Assembly (NCBI GenBank): GCA_964442285.1 | Contig: CAYTZH010000007.1 | Location: 62,001 to 126,000, forward strand | Length of the DNA stretch: 64,000 nucleotides | Source: CAYTZH01 sp964442285 | GTDB lineage: Bacteria > Myxococcota_A > UBA9160 > JAFDET01 | Reading direction: 5' to 3' | Shown here: positions 7,778 to 15,643 of the stretch, piece after piece | Position numbering within the stretch: position 1 is the stretch's first letter | How the letters are laid out: each line of letters starts with the position of its first letter | Notes under the pieces: model-generated | Databases searched by the model: none | Told to the model about the DNA's origin: nothing | The model's input: only the letters and a program-made list of their open reading frames with translations | Made by a program: the position numbers and the translations under genes

Positions 7778-9283
7778 TCAGGCGTGCACGGAGGGTCGGC
7801 GCTCCGTCCAGGGCCGGGCGCCCTCGAGCTGGGACGCCAGCCGCAGCAGCAGGGCCTCCTTGCCGTAGCCCGCCTGCAGGTGGCTGCCGATGGGGAGTCC
7901 CGCCGTGTTCCAGTGGAGCGGCACCGACATCGCCGGTACGCCGGCGGCGTTGGCCAGCGGCGTGAAGGCCACGTAGGCCGTGAGCTCCTGGACCAGGGCG
8001 TCGAAGGGCTGATCCTGTCGGAGCGCGCCGGTCGCGATCGGCGGCTTCGCCAGGGTCGGGGTGAGCAGCACGTCGTGGCGCGCGTGGAAGCCGGCGAGCT
8101 TCCAGGCCTCCCGGTCGATGACCGCCAGCGCCCCGTGGAGCTCCGACCCGGCGTGGGCGGCGTCGTACTCGGAGAGCTTCCAGGTCCAGGGCTCGAAGGC
8201 CTCCGGGTCCGGCTTGCGACCGAGCTTGCGGGTGGCGCCCCGGACCGCGCTGCCCGCGAGGACGGACCAGGCGAGCACGAAGGCGCGGTTGAACGCGGCG
8301 CCGTCGAGGCGCGGCGCGGCCTCCACCACCTGGTGTCCCAGCGACTCGCACAGGAGCGCGGTCTTCTCGACGGCGGTCACGCAGTCCGGGTGCGCAGCCC
8401 GGCCCAGGAGGTCCGTGCGGGAGAAGGCGATGCGCAGCGGCCCGGGGTCGCGGCCGACCTCCTCCCGGAAGGGCCGCGCCGGCTTCGGTGCGCGCCAGCG
8501 ATCGCCCGGCGCCGCGCCACCGATGGCGTCGAGGAAGGCCGCGCTGTCCCGCACGGTCCGGCTCAGGCAGTGCACCACCGAGAGGCCGAGCGGCTCCGCC
8601 GCCGGGAACTGGGGGCTCCGGCCGCGGCTCACCTTCAGGCCGAAGAGGCCGCAGGCCGAGGCCGGGATCCGGATCGAGCCCCCGCCGTCGCTGCCCTGGG
8701 CCAGGGGGACGAGTCCCGCGGCCACGGCGGCCGCCGTCCCGCCGCTCGAGCCCCCGGGCGAGTGGGTCGGCAGCCAGGGGTTGTGGGTGGGGCCGTGGAG
8801 GGCTGGCTCGGTGGTGGGGAGCAGGCCGAACTCCGGCGCGTTGGTGGCGCCGAGGATCACGAGCCCCGCGGCCTCCATCCGGTCCGCCACCAGGTGGCTG
8901 CCCGGCGAGACGTGCTCCGCGAAGAAGCGCGAGCCGTAGGTGACCCGCGCCTTCGCATACGGCAGCGTGCCCTTGATCAGCACCGGCACGCCGCGGAAGG
9001 GCCCTTCCGGGAGCCTGCCCGAGGCCCGCTCGAGGGCGCGCTCGAAGAAACGCTGGGTGACCGCGTTCAGCTTCGGGTCGACGGCCTCGATGCGGGCGAT
9101 GGCGGCGAGGGCCAGCTCCCGCGGGCTGGCCTGCTTGCGGCGCACGAGGTCCGCGAGCGCGAGGGCGTCGCGGTCGCCGAGGACGTCCTCGGTCGCGCTC
9201 CGCGCGACGGACGCCGTTCCCCCCACGGCGGCCCACGCCAGGGCGCCGGCCCCGGTCTTCAAGAAGCTGCGTCGATCGAGCAC
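7778..9283 (-). CDS. Tat-exported amidase (amidase signature family)
   Basis: A 501-residue amidase-signature enzyme. The N-terminus carries a twin-arginine signal (RRSFLK at residues 4-9, then an Ala-rich hydrophobic stretch), so the folded enzyme is predicted to be exported. The Ser-cisSer-Lys triad is recognisable: Lys in VLIKGTLP, cis-Ser/Gly loop in PGGSSGGTAAAVA and the nucleophile in SDGGGSIRIPA. These enzymes hydrolyse amide bonds of varied small substrates, and the substrate is not predictable here. GTG 9283 is the start that gives the complete Tat motif. It lies 42 bases from the DapA-like gene on the same strand. Confidence 0.88.
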   Translation of the reverse strand: MLDRRSFLKTGAGALAWAAVGGTASVARSATEDVLGDRDALALADLVRRKQASPRELALAAIARIEAVDPKLNAVTQRFFERALERASGRLPEGPFRGVPVLIKGTLPYAKARVTYGSRFFAEHVSPGSHLVADRMEAAGLVILGATNAPEFGLLPTTEPALHGPTHNPWLPTHSPGGSSGGTAAAVAAGLVPLAQGSDGGGSIRIPASACGLFGLKVSRGRSPQFPAAEPLGLSVVHCLSRTVRDSAAFLDAIGGAAPGDRWRAPKPARPFREEVGRDPGPLRIAFSRTDLLGRAAHPDCVTAVEKTALLCESLGHQVVEAAPRLDGAAFNRAFVLAWSVLAGSAVRGATRKLGRKPDPEAFEPWTWKLSEYDAAHAGSELHGALAVIDREAWKLAGFHARHDVLLTPTLAKPPIATGALRQDQPFDALVQELTAYVAFTPLANAAGVPAMSVPLHWNTAGLPIGSHLQAGYGKEALLLRLASQLEGARPWTERRPSVHA

Positions 9284-9325
9284 CGGCCCACCCTCCCTCG
9301 GTGGACGGAGTCTACACCAGGAGGT

Positions 9326-10339
9326 TCAGCCTTCGGCCAGGAACGGCTCCACCTTCTGCTTCCAGACCCGCTCGGGGTCGTCCAGCAGGTCGAGGCGCAG
9401 GGCGCAGTCGAAGAGCAGGACGCGATCGCTCGCGGGTCGCCGGGGAGCGCGGGGATGGATGGCGTCGCTCGCCAGCCGCCCCGTGAGGTGCAGGAACTGG
9501 GCGGCGGCGTGCTTGTAGGCGGGGATCGGGGTCCGGAAGCCGACGTTTCCGAGGTGCTGGAGGGCGTCGTTGCGGGAGAGGAAGGAGACGCGGCCCGCTG
9601 CGAGGTCGGCGTCGCGCTCGCCGAAGCGGTCGGGTGCGAAGGTCGCGAGCCCGAGCAGGTAGTCGCTGCCGTAGGCCACCAGGTCGATGGCCAGGTCGTT
9701 GCCGGTGTAGACCCGCCAGTCCGGGCGCGCGGCGTCGCGGGCGGCGAGGCGACGCAGCTCGGTCTCCCGCTCGAGGGAGGAGTGCTTCGCCCCCGCGAGC
9801 CCGTCGATCTCGAGCAGGCGCGCGAAGGTCTCGTCGTCCCAGATCTCGCCGTGGGGGGCGAAGCGCGGGGAGAGCTCGAAGGCCAGGGCTCCCGGCGGCG
9901 CCGCCGCGACCACGGCGGCGTAGAGCGCGACCTTCTCCGCGGCGCCCATCCGATGCATGGCGGGGCACTGCACCACCACGGGGCGGGCGTCCCGGGCGGC
10001 GATGGCGGCGAGCGAGCGCCGGTAGGCGGGCAGGGGGTCGTCGGAGGCGTCGGCGTAGGCGCCGGCGTAGAAGGGCACCCCCGGGCCCAGGGCGCCGCGG
10101 GCGGCGTCGAGCACCGCCTCGCGTTCGGCGGGCGCGAGCAGGTCGCCGAAGCCCGTATCCATGTTCACCGCCAGGTCGAGGCCCGCTGCGCGGGTGAGGG
10201 CCACGTGGCGCTCGAGGCCGGCCCAGTCGACCTCGCCGGCGGGCGTGTGGGGGAGCAGCGCCGCGGCGATCCCGTGGACCCGGCGTCCGGGCGAGAGGCG
10301 CGCGAACGCCCCGGCGAGGCCGTCGGCGGCGTGGCTCAC
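9326..10339 (-). CDS. DapA/NAL-superfamily class I aldolase-like protein
   Basis: A 337-residue TIM-barrel protein of the dihydrodipicolinate synthase/N-acetylneuraminate lyase superfamily. The N-terminal HGIAAALLPHTPAGEVDW block corresponds to the family's start. The usual Schiff-base lysine is likely in LAGAKHSS (about residue 190), and VYTGNDLAIDLVAYGSDYLLG matches the late G(N/D)-D motif. It would cleave or form C-C bonds between pyruvate (or a related 2-oxoacid) and an aldehyde. GTG 10339 overlaps the stop of the upstream oxidoreductase by four bases (GTGA), indicating coupled translation. The substrate is unknown. Confidence 0.7.
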   Translation of the reverse strand: MSHAADGLAGAFARLSPGRRVHGIAAALLPHTPAGEVDWAGLERHVALTRAAGLDLAVNMDTGFGDLLAPAEREAVLDAARGALGPGVPFYAGAYADASDDPLPAYRRSLAAIAARDARPVVVQCPAMHRMGAAEKVALYAAVVAAAPPGALAFELSPRFAPHGEIWDDETFARLLEIDGLAGAKHSSLERETELRRLAARDAARPDWRVYTGNDLAIDLVAYGSDYLLGLATFAPDRFGERDADLAAGRVSFLSRNDALQHLGNVGFRTPIPAYKHAAAQFLHLTGRLASDAIHPRAPRRPASDRVLLFDCALRLDLLDDPERVWKQKVEPFLAEG

Positions 10340-11769
10340 GGCAGGCCTCCGCGCTTGGCGGCCTCGAGGCGCTCCCGCTCCGGCCGCGAGCGGTAGAAGT
10401 CGTCGAGCGGGTAGCAACCCGACACCAATCCGTTTCGAGGCGCCGTGGTGCAGTCGCTGAAGGTGCGGCAGATCCGCTTGCGGGCCAGCGGCCGGCCGCC
10501 CAGCACGTCGGCGGGCAGGTCCGGGTAGGACAGCACCATGCGGCCCAGGCCCACCGCGTCGAACCAGCCCTCTCGCAGGCAGGCCTGGGCGACCCCGGCC
10601 AGGTGGTCCTGGAGATAGGTCCAGCCGGAGGAGACCACCACCGCCTCGGGCACGGCCCGCTTCAGGTCCCGGGCGGCCCCCAGCAGGCGCGCGACCCCGA
10701 CCAGGGGGTCCTCCGGTGGCTGGTAGCCGTCCGACGGGGGGAACGCGGCGGGGCGCTGGATGTGCGGGATGTAGTAGGGGCTGCCCGCCGTCACGTTGAT
10801 CCAGTGCACGTCGCGCTCCGCCAGTGCGCGCACCAGGGCGACGGGCTCCCGCAGGTCGATCCGGGTGGGGTCGTCGGGGTCCGCCCCGAAGGCGTGGACG
10901 TAGGGCCGGGCGCACGGCTCCGGCTCCCCGTCGCCTTCCGCCCCCGGACGATGGGGGACCCCGTCGAAGAGGGAGAGCCGAACGCCGATCGGGAGCGCCG
11001 ACGCGTCCGCCACGGCGTCCACCAGCTCGAGGCCGAGGCGGGCGCGGGACGCGAGGTCCGCGCCCCCGTAGGCGCCCGGGCGGGTGCGGCCCGACAGGAA
11101 CTCGTGGAGCAGGTAGCCGTGGCAGTGCTTCACGTCGACGAAGCCGAAGCCCTCGGCGGCGGCCAGGCGGGCAGCGGCGCGGAAGGCCTCGATCAGGGCC
11201 GGGAGCTCCTCGTCCCGAAGGACGGGCGCGTCGTCGTCGATGCCCACCCGCGGGTCCAGCACCGGATGCCGGTAGGCGGTGCGGGGCCGTCGGGTCGCCG
11301 GCTCGGGGACGGACCAGCGCCCGCTGTGGGTGAGCTGCAGGCCCACGAACGGCTCGGGCTGGCCGGTCTCGCGCGCGGCCTCCAGCAGGGTCTTCCGCAG
11401 GCGGCCCAGGGCGGGGGCGGTCTTCTCGTCGATCACCAGCTGATTGGGATTGGCGCGTCCGTCGGGCCGTACGGCCACGGCCTCGCCCCCCCAGATCCAG
11501 CCCGCCCCGCTGCGCCCGAAGTTCTGCCAGCGGCGCTCGGTCAGGGGCGACGGCGCGCCCTCGCGGGTGCCGTCCCAGCCCTCCATGGGCTGGATGACGA
11601 AGCGGTTGGCGGCCTCGCGGTCGTCTCCGAGCGCGAGCGGTCGACCCAGCGGCGAGCCCGCTCCGGGCTCGACCGCGTCGTCACACGGAAGCGTCAGGCC
11701 AAGGTCCGCGATGCGCGCGCGCAGGGCCGCGGCCGTCTTGAAGGAGGCCAGGCGCGGGAAGCGGCTCAC
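10336..11769 (-). CDS. Old Yellow Enzyme-type NADH:flavin oxidoreductase
   Basis: A 477-residue TIM-barrel flavoprotein. Typical segments are NRFVIQPMEGWDG (FMN-site start), LQLTHSGRWS, FVDVKHCHGYLLHEFLSGRTR (catalytic His pair) and RARLGLELVDAV. The family reduces activated C=C bonds using FMN and NAD(P)H. The C-terminus is longer than in simple OYEs and contains three Cys (ICRTFSDC...VSGC), a possible remnant of the Fe-S linker of 2,4-dienoyl-CoA reductases. There is no second FAD/NAD domain. GTG 11769 is the best start I can find. It is coupled to the DapA-like gene, so the two may act on one catabolic intermediate. Confidence 0.8.
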   Translation of the reverse strand: MSRFPRLASFKTAAALRARIADLGLTLPCDDAVEPGAGSPLGRPLALGDDREAANRFVIQPMEGWDGTREGAPSPLTERRWQNFGRSGAGWIWGGEAVAVRPDGRANPNQLVIDEKTAPALGRLRKTLLEAARETGQPEPFVGLQLTHSGRWSVPEPATRRPRTAYRHPVLDPRVGIDDDAPVLRDEELPALIEAFRAAARLAAAEGFGFVDVKHCHGYLLHEFLSGRTRPGAYGGADLASRARLGLELVDAVADASALPIGVRLSLFDGVPHRPGAEGDGEPEPCARPYVHAFGADPDDPTRIDLREPVALVRALAERDVHWINVTAGSPYYIPHIQRPAAFPPSDGYQPPEDPLVGVARLLGAARDLKRAVPEAVVVSSGWTYLQDHLAGVAQACLREGWFDAVGLGRMVLSYPDLPADVLGGRPLARKRICRTFSDCTTAPRNGLVSGCYPLDDFYRSRPERERLEAAKRGGLP

Positions 11770-11965
11770 GGCGCCGTCCAGCTCGTCGGCATGGGGGCAG
11801 GGTAGCCGGACTCCGGCGCCGGGCGACTGCTTCGGCGTCGAGGGGCGGGCGCCACTTCGACGTTGAGCGGGCCCGGCGACTCGTCCATGATGGCGGGTCG
11901 AGCGGGTCGAGCGACACGGTGGTCGGGCAGGACCGAGGACCGGAACGGACGGGAAGGAGCGGCGG

Positions 11966-13615
11966 GTGCGGGAGATCCACGGGGGCCGCGTGGCGGCGCG
12001 GCAGCTCCGGGCGGCGGGCATCGACACCGTCTTCGGCGTGGTGGCAGGACCGATGATCGAGCTCTTCGCCGGGGCCCAGGCGGAGGGGCTGCGGGTCGTC
12101 GGCTGCCGCCACGAGGAGAACGCCGCCTTCATGGCCTCGGCCTGGGGCTTCCGCCGGCGGCTCCCAGGCGTGGTCATCGCCGGCTCGGGTCCGGGGATGA
12201 GCAATACCCTCACTCCCCTCTACGTGGCGACGGCCAGCGCCATGCCCCTGGTGGTGCTGGGGGGCTCCGCCTACTCGGAGACCACCGGGATCGGCGGCTT
12301 CCAGGAGCTCGACCAGGCCCTGCTGGCGGCGCCCGCCTGCAAGTGGACGGGGCGGGTCGACCGCACCGAGCGCATCCCGGAATGGCTCCACCTCGCCCTC
12401 GGCCAGGCGGCCGAAGGCCGTCCCGGCGGTGTGTACCTGGATTTCCCGGGCGAGGTGATGGCCCGGCGGCTGCCCGCAGACGCTGTGCCCCTGCGCCAGC
12501 GCGCACCGGACGTCGCCCGGCCCGGGCCGGCCCCCGACGCCGTGACGCGTATCGCGGACTGGCTGGCCGGCGCCGAGCGACCGCTGCTGCTCCTGGGCAA
12601 GGGGGCGGCCTGGGCGGACGCGGGGCCCGCCCTGGCGCGCCTCGTCGCCCGCGGCCTCCCCTACGTGGTCTCGCCCATGGCCCGGGGGGTCATCCCCGAC
12701 GACGACCCCCGCTTCGCGAACGCCGCGCGCTCCGCGGCGCTCTCCCGCGCCGACGTCGTGGTGATGATCGGCGGGCGCTTCAACTGGATCTTCGGCTTCG
12801 GCCGGCCGCCGCGCTTCTCGGCGTCGGCCCGGGTCGCCCAGGTGGACGTCGCCCCGGAGGCCTTTCGCAGCGCCGCCGACGTGGAGCTCGGCGTGGTGGC
12901 CGACGCCGCGGCCGCCGCCGAGGCGCTCGACCGCGCCCTCGACGGACGGACCCTGGCCTGCGTGGGGAGTGGCTGGCTCGAGGAGCTGCGCGGCGCCGGC
13001 GCCGCCAACGAGGCGCGCCTGCGTCCGTCGCTCGAGAGCGACGCCGTGCCCATCCACCCGTACCGGCTCGTGGCGGAGCTGCGCCGTGTGCTGCCCCGGG
13101 ATGCGTCCATCGCGGTCGACGGCGAGACCATCATGGGCATCTGCCGCGCGGTGCTCCCGAGCTTCGTCTCCCGCTCGCGCCTCAACGCCGGCACCACCGG
13201 CTGCATGGGCACCGGCCTGCCCTACGCCATCGGCTCCGCGCTCGCGGCGCCGGAGCACCCGTCGCTGGCCGTCCTCGGCGACTACGCCTTCGGTGCGGCC
13301 GCCATGGCCTTCGAGACGGCGGCGCGCGTCGGCGCCCGGGTCGTCGTCGTCGTCGCCAACAACGAGGGCATCGCCGGCCACCTGATCCAGGACCACATGC
13401 TGCCGCCCGGCGCGCCGCCCATCGCCAGCCTGCTGCCGGCCCGCTACGACAGGATCGCGGAGATGGTGGGCGCCCACGCCGAGCACGTGGAGCGTCCCGA
13501 GGCCATCCGACCCGCCCTCGAGCGGGCCCTGGCCGTGACCTCGGGGCCCTCCCTGGTCCACGTGAAGCTCGACCCCAAGGCCGTCCGGATCGGCGGCGGC
13601 AACTACCTCAAGTAG
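11966..13615 (+). CDS. Thiamine-diphosphate enzyme, 2-hydroxyacyl-CoA lyase / oxalyl-CoA decarboxylase type
   Basis: A 549-residue ThDP enzyme in the acetolactate-synthase superfamily. The cofactor-activating Glu is in RHEENAAFMA (E50). The Mg-ThDP motif reads G438-D439-Y440...N465-N466, so the usual third Gly/Ser is Tyr. SAFGFSGM-like blocks of oxalyl-CoA decarboxylase and 2-hydroxyacyl-CoA lyase are recognisable as YAFGAAAM. A type III CoA-transferase follows 11 bases downstream, the same pairing as oxalate (oxc/frc) or 2-hydroxyacid activation-cleavage systems. GTG 11966 has GGAAGGAG upstream. Which CoA ester is used cannot be read from the sequence. Confidence 0.8.
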   Translation: MREIHGGRVAARQLRAAGIDTVFGVVAGPMIELFAGAQAEGLRVVGCRHEENAAFMASAWGFRRRLPGVVIAGSGPGMSNTLTPLYVATASAMPLVVLGGSAYSETTGIGGFQELDQALLAAPACKWTGRVDRTERIPEWLHLALGQAAEGRPGGVYLDFPGEVMARRLPADAVPLRQRAPDVARPGPAPDAVTRIADWLAGAERPLLLLGKGAAWADAGPALARLVARGLPYVVSPMARGVIPDDDPRFANAARSAALSRADVVVMIGGRFNWIFGFGRPPRFSASARVAQVDVAPEAFRSAADVELGVVADAAAAAEALDRALDGRTLACVGSGWLEELRGAGAANEARLRPSLESDAVPIHPYRLVAELRRVLPRDASIAVDGETIMGICRAVLPSFVSRSRLNAGTTGCMGTGLPYAIGSALAAPEHPSLAVLGDYAFGAAAMAFETAARVGARVVVVVANNEGIAGHLIQDHMLPPGAPPIASLLPARYDRIAEMVGAHAEHVERPEAIRPALERALAVTSGPSLVHVKLDPKAVRIGGGNYLK

Positions 13616-13626
13616 CAGGAGCCCCC

Positions 13627-14838
13627 ATGACCATGCCCCTCGAAGGGATCCGTGTCGTCGACTGGACCATCTGGCAGCAGGGGCCCATCGCGTCCACGCT
13701 CCTGGCCGACCTCGGGGCCGACGTCGTCAAGATCGAGGACCGCGTCCAGGGCGATCCCGGCCGGGGCATCCTGAGCATGAGCGGCCTGTCGCTCGGGGAC
13801 CGGCCCAACTTCTACTTCGAGGCCAACAACCGCAACAAGCGCGGGATCACCCTCGACCTGAAGAAGCCCGAGGGCCGCGCCGTGGCCCACGCCCTGGTCG
13901 ACACGGCCGACGTGTTCGTGCAGAACTTCCGCCAGGGCGTGGCGGCGCGGCTCGGCCTCGACGCGCCCACCCTGCGCTCGCGCAACCCCCGCCTGATCTA
14001 CGCCAGCGCCACGGGCTACGGCCCCGAGGGCGCAGAGAGCGGCGAGCCGTCCTTCGACCATCTCGGGCTGGCCCGCTCGGGGATCATGCTCGCCGTGGGC
14101 GATCCCGAGGCGCCCCCGCTGCCCGTGGCCGGCGGCATCGCCGACCAGATGGGCGGCATCATGGTGGCCTACGGGGTGATGGCCGCCCTGCTGGCGCGCG
14201 AGCGCACGGGCGAGGGCCAGGCGGTCGACGCGTCGCACCTCGGCAGCATGATGTGGCTCCAGGGCCTCTCGGTCTCCTCGAAGCTGATGATGGGCTTCCC
14301 GATTCCGCGCTGGTCGCGCGAGCGCGCCGGCAACCCGCTCTGGAACCACTACCGCTGCGCCGACGACAAGTGGCTGGCTCTGTCCATGCTCCAGCCGGAC
14401 CGCTACTGGGCGCCCTTCTGCAGCGCGGTCGGCCATCCGGAGCTGGCCCGCGAGGAGCGCTTCGCCACGCTGCTGGAGCGGGCCCGGAACGCCGAGGCCT
14501 GCGTCGCCCGCCTCGACGAGATCTTCGCGACCCGGCCCCGGGCGGAGTGGCTGCGGGTCCTGCGGGAGAGCGAGGGCGACTTCATCTTCACCGTCGTCAA
14601 CGGCATCGACGACCTGCCCGCGGATCCCCAGGTGCGCGCCAACGACTACGTGGTGGAGTACGACCATCCGGCCCACGGTCCGACGTCGATGCTCGGCATG
14701 CCGGTCCGTCTCTCGGAGACCCCGGGTGCGCTCCGGCGCCCCGCGCCGGAGTTCGGCCAGCACACCGAGGAGGTCCTCCTCGAGCTGGGCTACGACTGGG
14801 ACCGGATCTCCGAGCTCCGCGCCCAGGAGGTCATCTAG
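13627..14838 (+). CDS. CaiB/BaiF family (type III) CoA-transferase
   Basis: A 403-residue family III CoA-transferase. The start (MPLEGIRVVDWTIWQQGP...LLADLGADVVKIE) is diagnostic, and the catalytic Asp is expected in SFDHLGLARSG (about residue 143). These interlocked dimers move CoA between carboxylic acids through aspartyl-CoA intermediates. The partner ThDP lyase/decarboxylase immediately upstream suggests it activates the acid that the lyase then cleaves. ATG 13627 follows AGGAGCCCCC. The 3' end overlaps the convergent SUMF1-like gene by eight bases. Confidence 0.88.
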   Translation: MTMPLEGIRVVDWTIWQQGPIASTLLADLGADVVKIEDRVQGDPGRGILSMSGLSLGDRPNFYFEANNRNKRGITLDLKKPEGRAVAHALVDTADVFVQNFRQGVAARLGLDAPTLRSRNPRLIYASATGYGPEGAESGEPSFDHLGLARSGIMLAVGDPEAPPLPVAGGIADQMGGIMVAYGVMAALLARERTGEGQAVDASHLGSMMWLQGLSVSSKLMMGFPIPRWSRERAGNPLWNHYRCADDKWLALSMLQPDRYWAPFCSAVGHPELAREERFATLLERARNAEACVARLDEIFATRPRAEWLRVLRESEGDFIFTVVNGIDDLPADPQVRANDYVVEYDHPAHGPTSMLGMPVRLSETPGALRRPAPEFGQHTEEVLLELGYDWDRISELRAQEVI

Positions 14839-15643
14839 CGCAGCGGAAGCCGATGAGGATGTGCCGCGAGCTCGGGGGGCGGCCGTGGCGGAAGGCGCAG
14901 CGGCAGGTGCCCGGCGCATCGTCCCAGGAGCAGCTCTTCAACACCGTCCGGCCCGCGCCGAAGGCCGAGCCCGTCCACTCGAAGACGTTGCCGGCCATCT
15001 CCGAGATGCCCTCCGGCGTGGCGCCGCCGGGATGGCTTCCCACCGCCGCCGTCCCCTCGGCGGCCACCTGCGCCACACCCTCCCGCCAGTCGTCGCCCCA
15101 GGGATAGGTCCGCCCCGCCGCGCCGCGGCAGGCCGCCTCCCACTCGGCCTCCCGGGGCAGGCGCGCCCCGCGCCAGGCGCAGTACGCCTCGGCATCGGCC
15201 TGGCTCACCAGCACCACGGGGTGATCCGCGAGCCCTTCGGGTGGCGCGCCGTCCCGCCAGCGGTAGCGCTCGACGCGGGAAAAGGGGTGCACGAGGAAGC
15301 CCTGGGCGGCGTAGGCCTCCGCCGTGATGTCCGGCGGGCGATGGCCCGTGGCCGCCACGAAGCGCGCGTACTGGACGTGGGTCACGGGGGCGCGGTCCAG
15401 GCCGAAGCGCGAGAGCTCGAGGGCGTGGGGGCGACGCTCCCAGGCGTCGTACCAGCCCGCCCGTCGCACCGCGGGCGGCGACAGCTCGTAGCCCCGGGCG
15501 CGCTCGGCGCGGTCGCTGCCCATCGGGTAGCGACCGGCATCGAGCCACACGACCGGTCCGGAGCCGAACAGGCGCGGCGCCGCGCATGCCGCCACGGCGA
15601 TCCCGGCCGCCAGCGTCGCCAGCCCGCGGAGCCCGGCCTTCAG
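14831..15643 (-). CDS. Formylglycine-generating-enzyme-like (SUMF1 domain) lipoprotein
   Basis: Two SUMF1 hallmarks are clear: an N-terminal WLDAGRYPMGSD block and a C-terminal EMAGNVFEWTGS...IGFRCAR block. In the last block the first of the two copper-binding Cys of true formylglycine enzymes seems replaced by Asp (SWDDAPGTC), so oxidase activity is doubtful. No ATG, GTG or TTG gives a convincing signal peptide, but a CTG at 15643 does: MKAGLRGLATLAAGIAVAAC ends in a lipobox. This CTG overlaps the upstream stop by four bases (CTGA). A longer ATG form from 15751 would overlap the upstream gene by over 100 bases. The 270-residue product is expected in the periplasm. Confidence 0.7.
   Translation of the reverse strand: MKAGLRGLATLAAGIAVAACAAPRLFGSGPVVWLDAGRYPMGSDRAERARGYELSPPAVRRAGWYDAWERRPHALELSRFGLDRAPVTHVQYARFVAATGHRPPDITAEAYAAQGFLVHPFSRVERYRWRDGAPPEGLADHPVVLVSQADAEAYCAWRGARLPREAEWEAACRGAAGRTYPWGDDWREGVAQVAAEGTAAVGSHPGGATPEGISEMAGNVFEWTGSAFGAGRTVLKSCSWDDAPGTCRCAFRHGRPPSSRHILIGFRCAR

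Noticed and set aside
14831..15643. A true formylglycine-generating sulfatase activator
   Set aside because: One of the two copper-binding Cys appears replaced by Asp and no sulfatase gene is nearby, so only domain similarity is claimed.
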